The notes: generated from the letters alone by a model not told the origin. A stretch of DNA of 64,000 nucleotides from Streptomyces durmitorensis (GCF_023498005.1 NZ_CP097289.1:7440001-7504000); one strand, 5' to 3'; counted from the stretch's first letter, positions 34,611 through 43,751 are shown. Numbers and translations are program-made.

Positions 34611-35501
34611 TCACTCCACCGCCCGCACCGGTAATCGCCCCCCGGCCCTCGGCATCGCGGGGTGCAGCCCAAGGAGCACGATCCCGCCCACGATCGCCGC
34701 GAGGCCCGTCGCCTGCCAGGCCAGTGCCCCCGCGTCCATCCGCAGCTGATCCCCCAGGAACCCCACCCCGCACACGATCCCCGCCAACGGCTGCGCGGCG
34801 GTCAGCGCCGGCAGCGACATGCGCAGCGGCGCCGTCTCGAACGCGCTCTGCACCAGGAGCAGTCCGGTCACCCCGAGCACCATCACCGCGTACGGCTGCC
34901 ACCCCGTGAACAGCGCGACCCAGCCTTCCTCGGAGAGCCGCTTCCCGCTCACCCGGGTCAGCGCGTCCTGCACGCCGTACAGCAGCCCCGCCGCCACCCC
35001 CAGCAGCACGGGTCCGGCGGTGAACCGGTGCCTGGACCCCTTCGCGTACACCGTGAGGAGCATGGCGGTGCCCACCACCACGCCGATGATGAGCCACTGC
35101 CGCAGCGGATCGGACTCGGAGTCCCCGCCCCGCGGCTCGCCCGCCACGATGAACGCGGTGACCCCGCCCGCGAGCAGCGCGAGCCCCGCCCAGCCCTGTC
35201 GTCCCAGGGGCTGCTTGGTCCGGTGGCGGGAGAGCACGAGGGCGAAGATCAAGTTCGTGGCCAGGAGCGGCTCCACCAGCGACACCTCGCCCTGGCCGAG
35301 CGCGAGCGCGCCGAGGACCATGCCGCACACCATGAGGCCGATCCCGCCGAGCCACTCCGGCACCCGCACCAGGTCGAGCAGCAGCCGCGGCGAGAGGAAG
35401 TCGCTCAGGGGCGCGCGCTGCGCCGCGTCCTGCTGGAACACGAAACCGAAGCCCAGGCAGCAGGCGGCCGAGACGGAGAGGACGAGAACCAGGACCGACA
35501 C
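34611..35501 (-). CDS. DMT/EamA-like membrane transporter
   Basis: The 296-residue protein has about ten membrane helices in two similar halves. The first half has QGEVSLVEPLLATNLIFALVL and the second half SAFETAPLRMSLPALTAAQPL, typical of drug/metabolite-type transporters in actinobacteria. Start GTG 35501 is chosen because upstream residues are not membrane-like. The substrate is unknown. It is divergent from the flavoprotein gene and followed by the composite palindromic element. Confidence 0.78.
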   Translation of the reverse strand: MSVLVLVLSVSAACCLGFGFVFQQDAAQRAPLSDFLSPRLLLDLVRVPEWLGGIGLMVCGMVLGALALGQGEVSLVEPLLATNLIFALVLSRHRTKQPLGRQGWAGLALLAGGVTAFIVAGEPRGGDSESDPLRQWLIIGVVVGTAMLLTVYAKGSRHRFTAGPVLLGVAAGLLYGVQDALTRVSGKRLSEEGWVALFTGWQPYAVMVLGVTGLLLVQSAFETAPLRMSLPALTAAQPLAGIVCGVGFLGDQLRMDAGALAWQATGLAAIVGGIVLLGLHPAMPRAGGRLPVRAVE

Positions 35502-35663
35502 GTCGTACCTCAAGACGGGGGACGGGCTCGAGGCGGGGCAGAAGGCAGGGTTTGGGCGGCTACCCGGCCGACGATAGCCCGACCCGGGGCCCTCCGCTCC
35601 ACGAGTCACCCGCGCGGGACGGTTGACGCCGGTCACTTCGCTGCCCAGGATCTGACTCACCAG

Positions 35664-35677
35664 TAAGCCCCTGCTTA
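35664..35677. promoter_or_regulatory. Small dyad before the flavoprotein gene
   Basis: taagc and gctta (spacer ccct) form a perfect 5-bp dyad overlapping the ribosome-site region AGGAGG of the gene starting at 35692. It may be an operator or only a weak hairpin. Confidence 0.35.
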
Positions 35678-35691
35678 GGAGGAACCCCCCG

Positions 35692-37347
35692 ATGGCCTAC
35701 GACGCAGACGTCATCGTGATCGGCGCGGGCCTCGCCGGCCTCGCGGCCACCGCGGAACTCGTCGACGCGGGCCGCCGGGTCATCCTCCTCGACCAGGAGC
35801 CCGAGCAGTCGCTCGGCGGCCAGGCGCACTGGTCGTTCGGCGGGCTCTTCTTCGTCGACTCCCCGGAGCAGCGCAGGCTCCGCATCAAGGACTCGCACGC
35901 CCTGGCCCTCCAGGACTGGATGGGCACGGCCGCGTTCGACCGCCCCGAGGACCACTGGCCGCGCAAGTGGGCCGAGGCGTACGTCGACTTCGCCGCGGGC
36001 GAGAAGCGGCCTTGGCTGCACCGGCAGGGCGTGCGGTTCTTCCCCGTGGTCGGCTGGGCCGAGCGCGGCGGCTACGACGCGCAGGGCCACGGCAACTCCG
36101 TGCCCCGCTTCCACATCACCTGGGGCACGGGTCCCGGCCTCGTCGCCCCCTTCGAGCGCCGGGTCCGCGAAGGCGTCGCCCGCGGTCTGGTCCAGCTCAA
36201 GTTCCGCCACCGGGTCTCAGGGCTCTCCCGCAGCGCGGGCAGCGTCGACACCGTCACCGGCGAGGTCCTCGAACCCTCCGACGTCGAGCGCGGCAAGGCC
36301 AGCAGTCGCGAGGTCACCGGGTCCTTCGAGTACCGGGCCCAGGCGGTGATCGTCACCTCCGGCGGCATCGGCGGCAACCACGACCTCGTGCGCGCCAACT
36401 GGCCCGAGCGGCTCGGCACCCCGCCGCAGCGGATGGTCGCCGGCGTGCCCGCGCACGTCGACGGGCGGATGCTCGGCATCACCGAGGAGGCCGGGGCGCG
36501 CCTCATCAACCGCGACCGCATGTGGCACTACACCGAGGGCATCCAGAACTGGAACCCCATCTGGGACAACCACGGCATCCGCATCCTGCCGGGCCCCTCC
36601 TCGCTCTGGCTCGACGCGCGCGGCGACCGTCTTCCCGTGCCGCTCTTCCCCGGCTTCGACACCCTCGGCACGCTCGAACACATCATGAAGTCCGGGTACG
36701 AGTACACGTGGTTCGTGCTCAACCAGCGCATCATCGGCAAGGAGTTCACGCTCAGCGGCTCCGAGCAGAACCCCGACCTCACCGGCAAGTCCGTGCGCGG
36801 CGTCATCGACCGGGCGCGCGCCGACGTGGCCGCCCCCGTCAAGGCGTTCATGGACAACGGCGCGGACTTCGTCGTGGAGAAGGACCTCTCCTCCCTCGTG
36901 CGCGGCATGAACGCGCTCACCAAGGAGCCCCTCATCGACGAGGCCGCGCTGCGCCGCACGATCACCGCGCGCGACCGCGAGATCGCCAATCCCTTCACCA
37001 AGGACCTCCAGGTCACCGCGATCCACGGTGCCCGCAAGTTCCTCGGCGACCGGCTCATCAGGGCCGCGGCCCCGCACCGCATCCTCGACCCCAAGGCGGG
37101 CCCGCTCGTCGCTGTGCGGCTCAACATCCTCACCCGCAAGACCCTCGGCGGCCTGGAGACCGACCTGTCCTCGCGCGTCCTGACCGAGGGCGGCGAACCG
37201 CTTCCCGGCGTGTACGCGGCGGGGGAGGCCGCCGGGTTCGGCGGCGGGGGAGTGCACGGCTACCGCTCGCTCGAAGGCACGTTCCTCGGCGGCTGCCTCT
37301 TCTCGGGGCGCGCGGCGGGCCGCGCGGCCGCCAAGTCGGTGAGCTGA
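35692..37347 (+). CDS. FAD-binding dehydrogenase, KstD/fumarate-reductase-like
   Basis: The 551-residue flavoprotein begins with the dinucleotide motif VIVIGAGLAGLAATAEL and an acidic strand end (LLDQE), and ends with GVYAAGEAAGFGGGGVHGYR and FLGGCLFSGRAAG, the FAD-closing region of the 3-ketosteroid-dehydrogenase/fumarate-reductase family. The subgroup is usually annotated as FAD-binding dehydrogenase with no proven substrate. AGGAGG precedes ATG 35692 at ideal distance. It is divergent from a transporter gene. The 211 nt after it hold only a short hairpin (37404-37419) and the leader of the next gene. Confidence 0.82.
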   Translation: MAYDADVIVIGAGLAGLAATAELVDAGRRVILLDQEPEQSLGGQAHWSFGGLFFVDSPEQRRLRIKDSHALALQDWMGTAAFDRPEDHWPRKWAEAYVDFAAGEKRPWLHRQGVRFFPVVGWAERGGYDAQGHGNSVPRFHITWGTGPGLVAPFERRVREGVARGLVQLKFRHRVSGLSRSAGSVDTVTGEVLEPSDVERGKASSREVTGSFEYRAQAVIVTSGGIGGNHDLVRANWPERLGTPPQRMVAGVPAHVDGRMLGITEEAGARLINRDRMWHYTEGIQNWNPIWDNHGIRILPGPSSLWLDARGDRLPVPLFPGFDTLGTLEHIMKSGYEYTWFVLNQRIIGKEFTLSGSEQNPDLTGKSVRGVIDRARADVAAPVKAFMDNGADFVVEKDLSSLVRGMNALTKEPLIDEAALRRTITARDREIANPFTKDLQVTAIHGARKFLGDRLIRAAAPHRILDPKAGPLVAVRLNILTRKTLGGLETDLSSRVLTEGGEPLPGVYAAGEAAGFGGGGVHGYRSLEGTFLGGCLFSGRAAGRAAAKSVS

Positions 37348-37558
37348 AGGGGGCGTTCGTCGCATCGCTGCATGATCGTCGCCGCTTGTCCGAATCGTTT
37401 CCTTGCGGGCAACCCCGCAGGTCGGGGATGAAGTCTGCGGATTCTGAAACGAGTTGGTGAAGGGCCCTGGCGTGGGCAGACCTTGACTGGAGGGCTGCCT
37501 ACCGCTTTGCTGTGCGTGATCATCCGCACGCGAGCCGCGCCGGGGAGGAAGTCCCGCG

Positions 37559-38518
37559 GTGTCACCACCCCCACCCCCCTTGGGCCGTTCCCGCAAGCGA
37601 GCGGCCTACGCCTTCGACCCCGCACTCGACGACGCCGAACTCGCCGATGCCCGCACCGCTCTGACCCAGGGGCGCTGGACCGAGGTCCGCGCGCTGCTCG
37701 CCGCGACCGGCGACGACTGGGACCGCAGGGGCCACCGGTTCGACGTACTCGCGCAGGAGCACACCACCACCGCCTGGGCCGGTGACTGGCGGCTCGCCGA
37801 GCCGGAGAGCACCGATGCCGTGCTGCTGCTCGCCCATGCCTCCGTGCACCTCGCCCTGCGGGGCAAGGGGCGCTCGGAGAAGGCGCGGGACGCCTGCCGC
37901 GAAGCGGCCGCGCTGCTGCCCGCCGACCCCACGCCGTGGCTCGCGCTGCTCACCCTGGAGCGTTCCCTGGGCCGCGAGGAGGACGTCGTGCGGCTCTTCG
38001 ACGAGGTCCGCCACCGGCACCCCGAGCACCACCACGCCCACCACCTGATGGTGGCCAGGCTCGCCGAGCGGCGCCCCGCCGCGGGCCAGGACCCGCTGCA
38101 CGAGGTGTACGACTTCGCCGCCTGGGCGGCCGAACAGGCGCCCACGGACTCGCCGTTGGCGGTCCTGCCCGTCATCGCGCACGCCGAGCGCTACCGCGTC
38201 CTCGCCGCCGCGGGCAGCGAGCCCGTGAACCCGGCGGCCTCCGAGCACTGGACGGGACGCCGGGCACGCCAGGTCATGAAGGCCGCCTTCGACTGGTGGC
38301 TGGAGTGGGAGATGCCCGGGAACAGGGCCCACCCCCGCGGTCGTGTCGACCTCAACTTCCTCGCCCACGCCAAGTTCTGCGAGGGCCGGGCGGCCGAGTC
38401 GGCCGCCCTCTTCCACCGCATCGGGCGGCACGCGACCCGAGCACCCTGGTCGTACCCGGACCGGGACCCGTACAAGGCGTTCACCGCCGCGCGCAGCGCC
38501 GCGCTCGGCTCCGCCTGA
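37559..38518 (+). CDS. Hypothetical helical-repeat protein, 319 aa
   Basis: No named domain is recognised with certainty. The sequence is alpha-helical with TPR-like spacing (ARTALTQGRWTEVRALLAAT, ACREAAALLPADPTPWLALL, RLFDEVRHRHPEHHHAHHLM), so a protein-interaction solenoid is likely. There is no signal peptide or membrane segment. GTG 37559 follows GGGAGGAAG. It ends 41 nt before the APC permease start on the same strand, so co-transcription is possible. Confidence 0.7.
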   Translation: MSPPPPPLGRSRKRAAYAFDPALDDAELADARTALTQGRWTEVRALLAATGDDWDRRGHRFDVLAQEHTTTAWAGDWRLAEPESTDAVLLLAHASVHLALRGKGRSEKARDACREAAALLPADPTPWLALLTLERSLGREEDVVRLFDEVRHRHPEHHHAHHLMVARLAERRPAAGQDPLHEVYDFAAWAAEQAPTDSPLAVLPVIAHAERYRVLAAAGSEPVNPAASEHWTGRRARQVMKAAFDWWLEWEMPGNRAHPRGRVDLNFLAHAKFCEGRAAESAALFHRIGRHATRAPWSYPDRDPYKAFTAARSAALGSA

Positions 38519-38559
38519 CCCACCGCACCAACCGGCCCACTCGAAAGGACAACCGCGCC

Positions 38560-40140
38560 ATGGCGACGGGCAGTTCGAGCAGCACGAGCGACACGAGACC
38601 CGCGAGCAAGGCCGCAGGGAGCGCCACCGACGGCAGCGGGATCAGCACGTACAAGGGTCAGGAGACGGCCCTGCGCGCCGGCCGGCTCGGCACGGCGGGT
38701 CTCCTCCTGTCCGTGCTCGCGGCGACCGGACCGCTCATGGTCGTCGCCGGTGTCATGCCCACCACATACGGTGTGATGGGCGTGGTCGGGCAGCCGCTGC
38801 TGTTCCTGATCCTCGGCGTGGTCCTCGGCCTGTTCAGCTTCGGCTACGCCGAGATGAGCCGCCACGTCCACAACGCGGGCGCGTTCTACGCGTACATATC
38901 GAGGGGCCTGGGCGGCACCGCGGGAGCCGGTGCGTCGCTGGTCGCGCTCGTCGCCTACAGCGTCCTGCAGGCGGGCCTCTACGGCCTCCTCGGCTTCGAG
39001 GTCTCCGGCCTTCTCAACACCTACTTCGACGTCGAAGTCGCCTGGTGGATACCGGCACTCGTCACCGTCGCCGTCGTCGCCGTGCTCGCCTGGCTGAAGA
39101 TCGACCTGAACGCGCGCGTGCTCGGCGTGCTGCTGCTCATCGAGGTGGCGCTCGTCGTCATCTTCGACATCGCGGCCATCGCGGACCCGGCCAAGGAAGG
39201 CCTGTCCCTGCACGCGTTCAACCCGGACACCCTCACCGGCGCGGGCGTCGCCACCTCGCTCTGCTTCTGCATCGCCGCCTTCACCGGCTTCGAGCAGGCC
39301 CCCGTGTACGCGGAGGAGACCGACCGCCCGCAGGTCGTCGTCGCCCGCGTGATGTTCTTCGCCGTCGGCTTCGTCGCGATCTTCTTCGCGATCAGCTCCT
39401 GGGCGCTCACGGTCGCCGCGGGCCCCTCCGGCATCGTCCCGGCCGCACAGGAACAGAGTGCGGGGCTGCTCTTCGGGCTCACCGAGTCCCGGCTCGGCGG
39501 CACCTTCACCGACGTACTCCATGTCCTGTTCGTGACCGGCATGTTCGCGGCGATCCTCTCCTTCCACAACGTGGTCGCGCGGTACGCCTTCGCCATGGGC
39601 CGCGAGGGTCTGCTGCCCGCCACGTTCGGCAGGACCAACACCTCCACCGGCGCGCCCGGCACCGGCTCCCTGCTCCAGACGGTCATCTCCGTCGTCATCG
39701 TGGTGGCCTTCGCGGTCACCGACGACGGCGAGTTCGGCGACCCGACCGCGCCGGTCCTGCACCTGTTCACCTGGGGCGGCAACATCGGCGCCCTGGGCGT
39801 GATCCTCCTGATGGCCACGGCGTCCGTCGCGGTCATCGTCTTCTTCGTACGCCGAGGAGCCGCGCGAGCCCAGGCCTGGCGCATCACCGCGTCCGCCCTC
39901 GCCGCGGTCGGCCTGCTCGTCATCGCGGGCTACACCGTCAAGGACTTCGACGTCCTGGTCGGCGCGGGCCCCGGCTCGGCGCTCAGCTGGGTGCTGCCCG
40001 GCATCATCCTGCTCGCCGCCGTGATCGGCGTGGTCTACGGCGCCATCCTGCGCTCGACCAAGCCCGAGGCGCACGCGCGGATCGGCCTCGGCAACGAGGC
40101 GTTCCAGCTGGAGAAGGCGGCGAACACCCCGGGCGAGTAG
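38560..40140 (+). CDS. APC-family amino acid permease
   Basis: The 526-residue protein has a Ser/Thr-rich cytoplasmic N-terminus and about twelve helices. APC features are GPLMVVAGVMPTTYGVMG near helix 1, FSFGYAEMSRHVHNAGAFY, and FTGFEQAPVYAEETDRPQ at helix 6. APC transporters of this type import amino acids or amines with H+; the substrate is unassigned. GAAAGGA lies 10 nt before ATG 38560. A strong hairpin follows the stop. Confidence 0.87.
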   Translation: MATGSSSSTSDTRPASKAAGSATDGSGISTYKGQETALRAGRLGTAGLLLSVLAATGPLMVVAGVMPTTYGVMGVVGQPLLFLILGVVLGLFSFGYAEMSRHVHNAGAFYAYISRGLGGTAGAGASLVALVAYSVLQAGLYGLLGFEVSGLLNTYFDVEVAWWIPALVTVAVVAVLAWLKIDLNARVLGVLLLIEVALVVIFDIAAIADPAKEGLSLHAFNPDTLTGAGVATSLCFCIAAFTGFEQAPVYAEETDRPQVVVARVMFFAVGFVAIFFAISSWALTVAAGPSGIVPAAQEQSAGLLFGLTESRLGGTFTDVLHVLFVTGMFAAILSFHNVVARYAFAMGREGLLPATFGRTNTSTGAPGTGSLLQTVISVVIVVAFAVTDDGEFGDPTAPVLHLFTWGGNIGALGVILLMATASVAVIVFFVRRGAARAQAWRITASALAAVGLLVIAGYTVKDFDVLVGAGPGSALSWVLPGIILLAAVIGVVYGAILRSTKPEAHARIGLGNEAFQLEKAANTPGE

Positions 40141-40172
40141 TCCGCGCCCGGATGTGACGGAACGCTGACGGA

Positions 40173-40207
40173 CACCCGCGGCCCCTGTACCCCCGGGGCC
40201 GCGGGTG
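40173..40207 (+). terminator. Hairpin terminator after the APC permease
   Basis: cacccgcggcccc (40173-40185) pairs perfectly with 40195-40207, 13 bp, ending 13 nt before the next start codon. Confidence 0.8.
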
Positions 40208-40220
40208 CTCGAATCAGAGG

Positions 40221-40964
40221 GTGACAACTCCCCATCCGCACCGCCCCGAAGAGGACACCGGCACCGGCGCACCCGTCGGCCGCCGACTGGTCCTCGGCAT
40301 GCTCGGTCTGGGTGTCGCGGGCGTGACCTTCGCGCCACCGCTCCAGCGGGGCCTGGAGTCCTTCCTGGGCGCCGCGTCCGACAAGGACCCCACGGGCCTG
40401 ACGGACCTGCTCCCCAACGGCGGCGGATTCCGCTACTACTCGGTGGCCGCGTCCGTCCCGCACAGGAGCGCGTCCACCTACCGCCTGAAGATCGACGGCC
40501 TGGTGGACCGCCCCACGACGTACTCCCTGCCAAGACTGCGCGCCCTGCCGCAGACCCGCCTGGTGCGCGACGTCCAGTGCGTCACGGGCTGGCGCGTGCC
40601 GAGCACCCCCTTCGAGGGCGTACGCCTCTCCGCCCTCCTGGACGCGGCAGGGGTGCGCCCCGCCGCCCGAGCCGTGCGCTTCACGTGCTTCGACGGGACG
40701 TACAGCGAGAGCCTGACGCTGAAGCAGGCGCGGCGGGCCGACGTCCTTGTGGCCCTGCGCATGCAGGACAAGGACCTGGGCCACACCCACGGCGGCCCGG
40801 CCCGCCTCTATGTCGCCCCCATGTACTTCTACAAGTCGGCGAAGTGGCTCTCCGGGATCACGCTCACGGACGAGGTGGAGCCGGGGTACTGGGAGAAGCG
40901 CGGCTACGACGTCGACGCCTGGGTGGGTGATTCGAATGGCAGGGACGACGAGCCCACGACCTGA
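40221..40964 (+). CDS. Molybdopterin-dependent oxidoreductase, sulfite-oxidase/MsrP-like
   Basis: The 247-residue protein has a hydrophobic N-terminal segment (RRLVLGMLGLGVAGVTFA) preceded by two arginines, either an anchor or a Tat-like signal. The sulfite-oxidase-fold Mo-cofactor domain follows: VQCVTGWRVP holds the cysteine expected to bind molybdenum, with FEGVRLSALL, LGHTHGGPARLY and YKSAKWLSGI after it. In MsrPQ-type systems such an enzyme receives electrons from a membrane haem b partner. The next gene, overlapping by 29 nt, encodes exactly such a protein. The substrate (methionine sulfoxide or other S/N-oxide) is unproven. Confidence 0.85.
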   Translation: MTTPHPHRPEEDTGTGAPVGRRLVLGMLGLGVAGVTFAPPLQRGLESFLGAASDKDPTGLTDLLPNGGGFRYYSVAASVPHRSASTYRLKIDGLVDRPTTYSLPRLRALPQTRLVRDVQCVTGWRVPSTPFEGVRLSALLDAAGVRPAARAVRFTCFDGTYSESLTLKQARRADVLVALRMQDKDLGHTHGGPARLYVAPMYFYKSAKWLSGITLTDEVEPGYWEKRGYDVDAWVGDSNGRDDEPTT

Positions 40965-41544
40965 AGTGGCCGCGCGGGTACGCAGGTTCAGCCCCGCGGA
41001 GCGTTGGGTGCACCGGGTGACGGCGCTTCTGATGGGGGTGTGCGTCGCGACCGCCGCGTGCCTGTACGTGCCTCAGCTGGCCGAGCTCGTGGGGCGCCGC
41101 GCCCTTGTGGTGACCGTCCACGAATGGTCGGGCCTGCTGCTCCCGGCCCCGTTCCTCGCGGGCCTCGCGTCCCGCGCCTTCCGCGGCGACCTGCGCCTCC
41201 TGAACCGCTTCGGCCCGCACGACAGGGCCTGGCTGCGGCGGGGCGCCGCGCACCGGAAGGCGGGCAAGTTCAACGCGGGTCAGAAGCTGTACGCGGGCTG
41301 GCTCGCGGGGGCGGTCCTGGTGATGCTGGGCACGGGCCTGCTGATGTGGTTCACGCACCTCACCCCCCTGGCCTGGCGCACGGGAAGCACGTTCGTCCAC
41401 GACTGGCTCGCCCTGACGCTCGGCGTGGTGATCGCCGGGCACGTGGGGATGGCGTGGGCGGATCCGGAGGCGAGGCGAGGGATGCGGACCGGGTCGGTGG
41501 ACCCGGAGTGGGCGGAGCGGGAGCATCCGCTGTGGCGGAAGTAA
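40936..41544 (+). CDS. Membrane cytochrome b (b561/FdnI-like) partner of the molybdoenzyme
   Basis: The 202-residue protein has four membrane helices with histidines placed for haem b: ERWVHRVTALLMG in helix 1, VVTVHEWSGLLL in helix 2, and VHDWLALTLGVVIAGHVG in the last helix. It overlaps the molybdoenzyme gene by 29 nt, so the two are co-translated and likely form an electron-transfer pair at the membrane. It belongs to the cytochrome b/b6 group related to formate dehydrogenase gamma subunits rather than to MsrQ by appearance. Confidence 0.8.
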   Translation: MAGTTSPRPEVAARVRRFSPAERWVHRVTALLMGVCVATAACLYVPQLAELVGRRALVVTVHEWSGLLLPAPFLAGLASRAFRGDLRLLNRFGPHDRAWLRRGAAHRKAGKFNAGQKLYAGWLAGAVLVMLGTGLLMWFTHLTPLAWRTGSTFVHDWLALTLGVVIAGHVGMAWADPEARRGMRTGSVDPEWAEREHPLWRK

Positions 41545-41553
41545 GGAAAAAAG

Positions 41554-41599
41554 CCGGCCGGGCTGGAAGTATCCAGCCCGGCCGGATACTTCCAGCCCG
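41554..41599. terminator. Two mutually exclusive hairpins between convergent genes
   Basis: Hairpin A: ccggccgggctgga (41554-41567) with 41572-41585. Hairpin B: cgggctggaagtatcc (41559-41574) with 41584-41599. The arms overlap, so only one can form at a time. Hairpin A has the same stem as the terminator at 776-807. Confidence 0.8.
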
Positions 41600-41646
41600 T
41601 CCGGCGTTCGAGGACGAACTCGGCGAAGCCGGTGATGAGGGCAACC
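41594..41646 (-). repeat. Intergenic repeat copy 3 (inverted)
   Basis: The reverse complement matches copy 2 at 51 of 53 positions. It sits next to the hairpins and just before the gluconate permease stop codon at 41663. Confidence 0.85.
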
Positions 41647-41662
41647 AAGGCCCCCGGCCCGG

Positions 41663-43060
41663 CTAAATCACAAGCGACAGCAACAGCACCAGCCCACCCG
41701 CGACCACGGAGATGATCGTCTCCATGACCGACCAGGTCTTGATCGTCTGCCCGACGCTCAACCCGAAGTACTCCTTCACCAGCCAGAACCCCGCATCATT
41801 CACATGCGAGAAGAAGAGCGACCCGGCCCCGATGGCAAGCACCAGCAGTGCCGTGTGCGCATCGGACATGTCCGCGGCCAGCGGAGCGACAAGCCCGGCG
41901 GCCGAGATGGTGGCCACCGTCGCCGACCCCGTGGCGAGACGGATCACCACGGCGATCAGCCAGGCAAGGAGCAGCGCCGGGATCGACCAGTCCTTGGAGA
42001 TGTCGAGGACCATCTGTCCGACACCGGAGTCGATGAGGGTCTGCTTGAAGCCACCACCCGCACCGACGATCATCAGCACACCGGCGATCGGCGCGAGCGA
42101 CTTCTCGACGGTGGTCGAGAGCCGGTCCTTGGTGAAACCGGCCGCACGGCCCAGCGTGAACATGCCCACGATCACCGCGGCGAGCAGCGCGATCAGCGGC
42201 GAGCCGATGACGTCGAAGACCCGCTGCACCGTGTGCTCGGGGTTGTCGACGACGATGTCGACCAGGGCCTTGGCCAGCATCATCACGACGGGCAGCAGCA
42301 CGGTCGCGACCGTCACGCCGAACCCGGGACGCTTCTCCAGGTCCTCCGAAGGACGCTGCGGCATCATCTTCTCGGGAGCCGGGACGTCCACCCACTTCGC
42401 CGCGTACTTCGAGAAGACGGGCCCGGCGATGATCACCGTAGGGATGGCGACGAGCACGCCGAGGGCCAGCGTGATGCCCAGGTTCGCGTCCACCGCGTCG
42501 ATCGCGACCAGCGGACCGGGGTGCGGCGGAATGAGTCCGTGCATCACGGACAGACCGGCCAGAGCCGGGATGCCGATCCGCATCAGCGAGTAGTTGCCGC
42601 GCTTGGCGACCATCAGGACGACAGGGATCAGCAGCACGATGCCGACCTCGAAGAAGAGCGGAAGCCCGATCACCGAGGCGATCAGGACCATCGCCCACGG
42701 CATCGAGCGCCCGCCCGCCTTGGCGAGGATCGTGTCGACGATCTGGTCCGCGCCGCCGGAGTCGGCGAGCAGCTTGCCCAGGATCGCGCCGAGCGCGATC
42801 AGCACACCCACGCCCGCGACCGTCGAGCCGAGACCCGCGGTGAAGCTGGCGATCGCCTTGTCGAGCGGGGCGCCCGCGAAGGCGCCGAGGGCGAGCGATC
42901 CGATGGTCAGGGCCAGGAACGCGTGCAGCTTGAACTTCGTGATGAGCAGGACGATGACGGCGATGCCCGCGAGGACGGCGATACCCAGCTGGGCGTGGCC
43001 AGCGGAGGTGATCGGCTCGACGGCGTCCGCTGCCAGCATCTCAACGCTGAGACTGGTCAC
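41663..43060 (-). CDS. gntP: Gluconate:H+ symporter (GntP family)
   Basis: The 465-residue membrane protein has GntP-family features: LLADSGGADQIVDTIL, LPLFFEVGIVLLIPVVL, HGLIPPHPGPLVAIDA, GGGFKQTLIDSGVG, and ATGSATVATISAAG. The family imports gluconate or related sugar acids with protons. It lies 67 nt downstream of gluconokinase on the same strand, and the divergent GntR gene completes the set. The combination makes gluconate the likely substrate. Confidence 0.93.
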   Translation of the reverse strand: MTSLSVEMLAADAVEPITSAGHAQLGIAVLAGIAVIVLLITKFKLHAFLALTIGSLALGAFAGAPLDKAIASFTAGLGSTVAGVGVLIALGAILGKLLADSGGADQIVDTILAKAGGRSMPWAMVLIASVIGLPLFFEVGIVLLIPVVLMVAKRGNYSLMRIGIPALAGLSVMHGLIPPHPGPLVAIDAVDANLGITLALGVLVAIPTVIIAGPVFSKYAAKWVDVPAPEKMMPQRPSEDLEKRPGFGVTVATVLLPVVMMLAKALVDIVVDNPEHTVQRVFDVIGSPLIALLAAVIVGMFTLGRAAGFTKDRLSTTVEKSLAPIAGVLMIVGAGGGFKQTLIDSGVGQMVLDISKDWSIPALLLAWLIAVVIRLATGSATVATISAAGLVAPLAADMSDAHTALLVLAIGAGSLFFSHVNDAGFWLVKEYFGLSVGQTIKTWSVMETIISVVAGGLVLLLSLVI

Positions 43061-43127
43061 GGTGTCTTCCTTGTACGTCAGGGGAGGGGGGTGCGGGGGG
43101 ACGGGGGTTCACGGGGACTGCGGGGGA

Positions 43128-43637
43128 CTACTGGTCGAGCGCGCCCAGAGCCCGGAAGGCCCGCTCGCTGATCTCTTCGGGGGCGCCGGTGACGTCGACC
43201 GCGACGCCCGCCTCGTCCGCGCCGAGCGGCTGAAGCGTGGCGAACTGCGAGTCGAGCAGGGCCGTCGGCATGAAGTGGCCCTGCCGGTGCGACATCCGGT
43301 CCTCGATGAGGGACCGGTCCCCGGTGAGGTGGACGAAGACGATGCCGGGCGCCTCGGCCCGCAGACGGTCGCGGTAGGAGCGCTTCAGCGCCGAGCTGCT
43401 GACCACGCCGCCGAGCCCGGCCCTGCCGTGGGCCCAGGTACCGATGGCATCGAGCCACGGCCAGCGGTCGTCGTCGGTCAGCGGGGTCCCGGCCGACATC
43501 TTGGCGATGTTCGCCGGGGGGTGGAAGTCGTCGCCCTCGGCGTAGGGAACGCCGAGCTGTGTCGCGAGCAGGGGGCCGATCGTTGTCTTGCCGGTTCCTG
43601 CCACGCCCATCACTACGACGACGTGGGGGGTGCTCAT
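43128..43637 (-). CDS. gntK: Gluconokinase
   Basis: The 169-residue P-loop kinase has GVAGTGKTT at residues 11-19 and the family region EGDDFHPPANIAKMSAGTPL, which contacts gluconate, plus SSSALKRSYRDRLR. It phosphorylates gluconate to 6-phosphogluconate, feeding the pentose phosphate pathway. Start 43637 (MSTPHVVVV) fits the family length; the upstream frame runs into a repeated leader and the divergent promoter. It is the first gene of the kinase/permease operon. Confidence 0.94.
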   Translation of the reverse strand: MSTPHVVVVMGVAGTGKTTIGPLLATQLGVPYAEGDDFHPPANIAKMSAGTPLTDDDRWPWLDAIGTWAHGRAGLGGVVSSSALKRSYRDRLRAEAPGIVFVHLTGDRSLIEDRMSHRQGHFMPTALLDSQFATLQPLGADEAGVAVDVTGAPEEISERAFRALGALDQ

Positions 43638-43665
43638 CGCTGTCCTGCCTCGCTGTCTTCTTCGA

Positions 43666-43730
43666 CATCGGTCCGAAACGAGCCATCGGTCCGGAACGAG
43701 CCACGGGACGGGGGAGACCCGTGGCTCGTT
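43666..43730 (-). promoter_or_regulatory. gntK leader: 18-bp tandem repeat and 13-bp hairpin
   Basis: catcggtccgaaacgagc (43666-43683) is followed immediately by a copy with one change (43684-43701). aacgagccacggg (43695-43707) pairs perfectly with 43718-43730 around a 10-nt loop. The elements lie 29-93 nt upstream of the gluconokinase start. Confidence 0.75.
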
Positions 43731-43751
43731 CACGTCACTGAAACCCATTAG

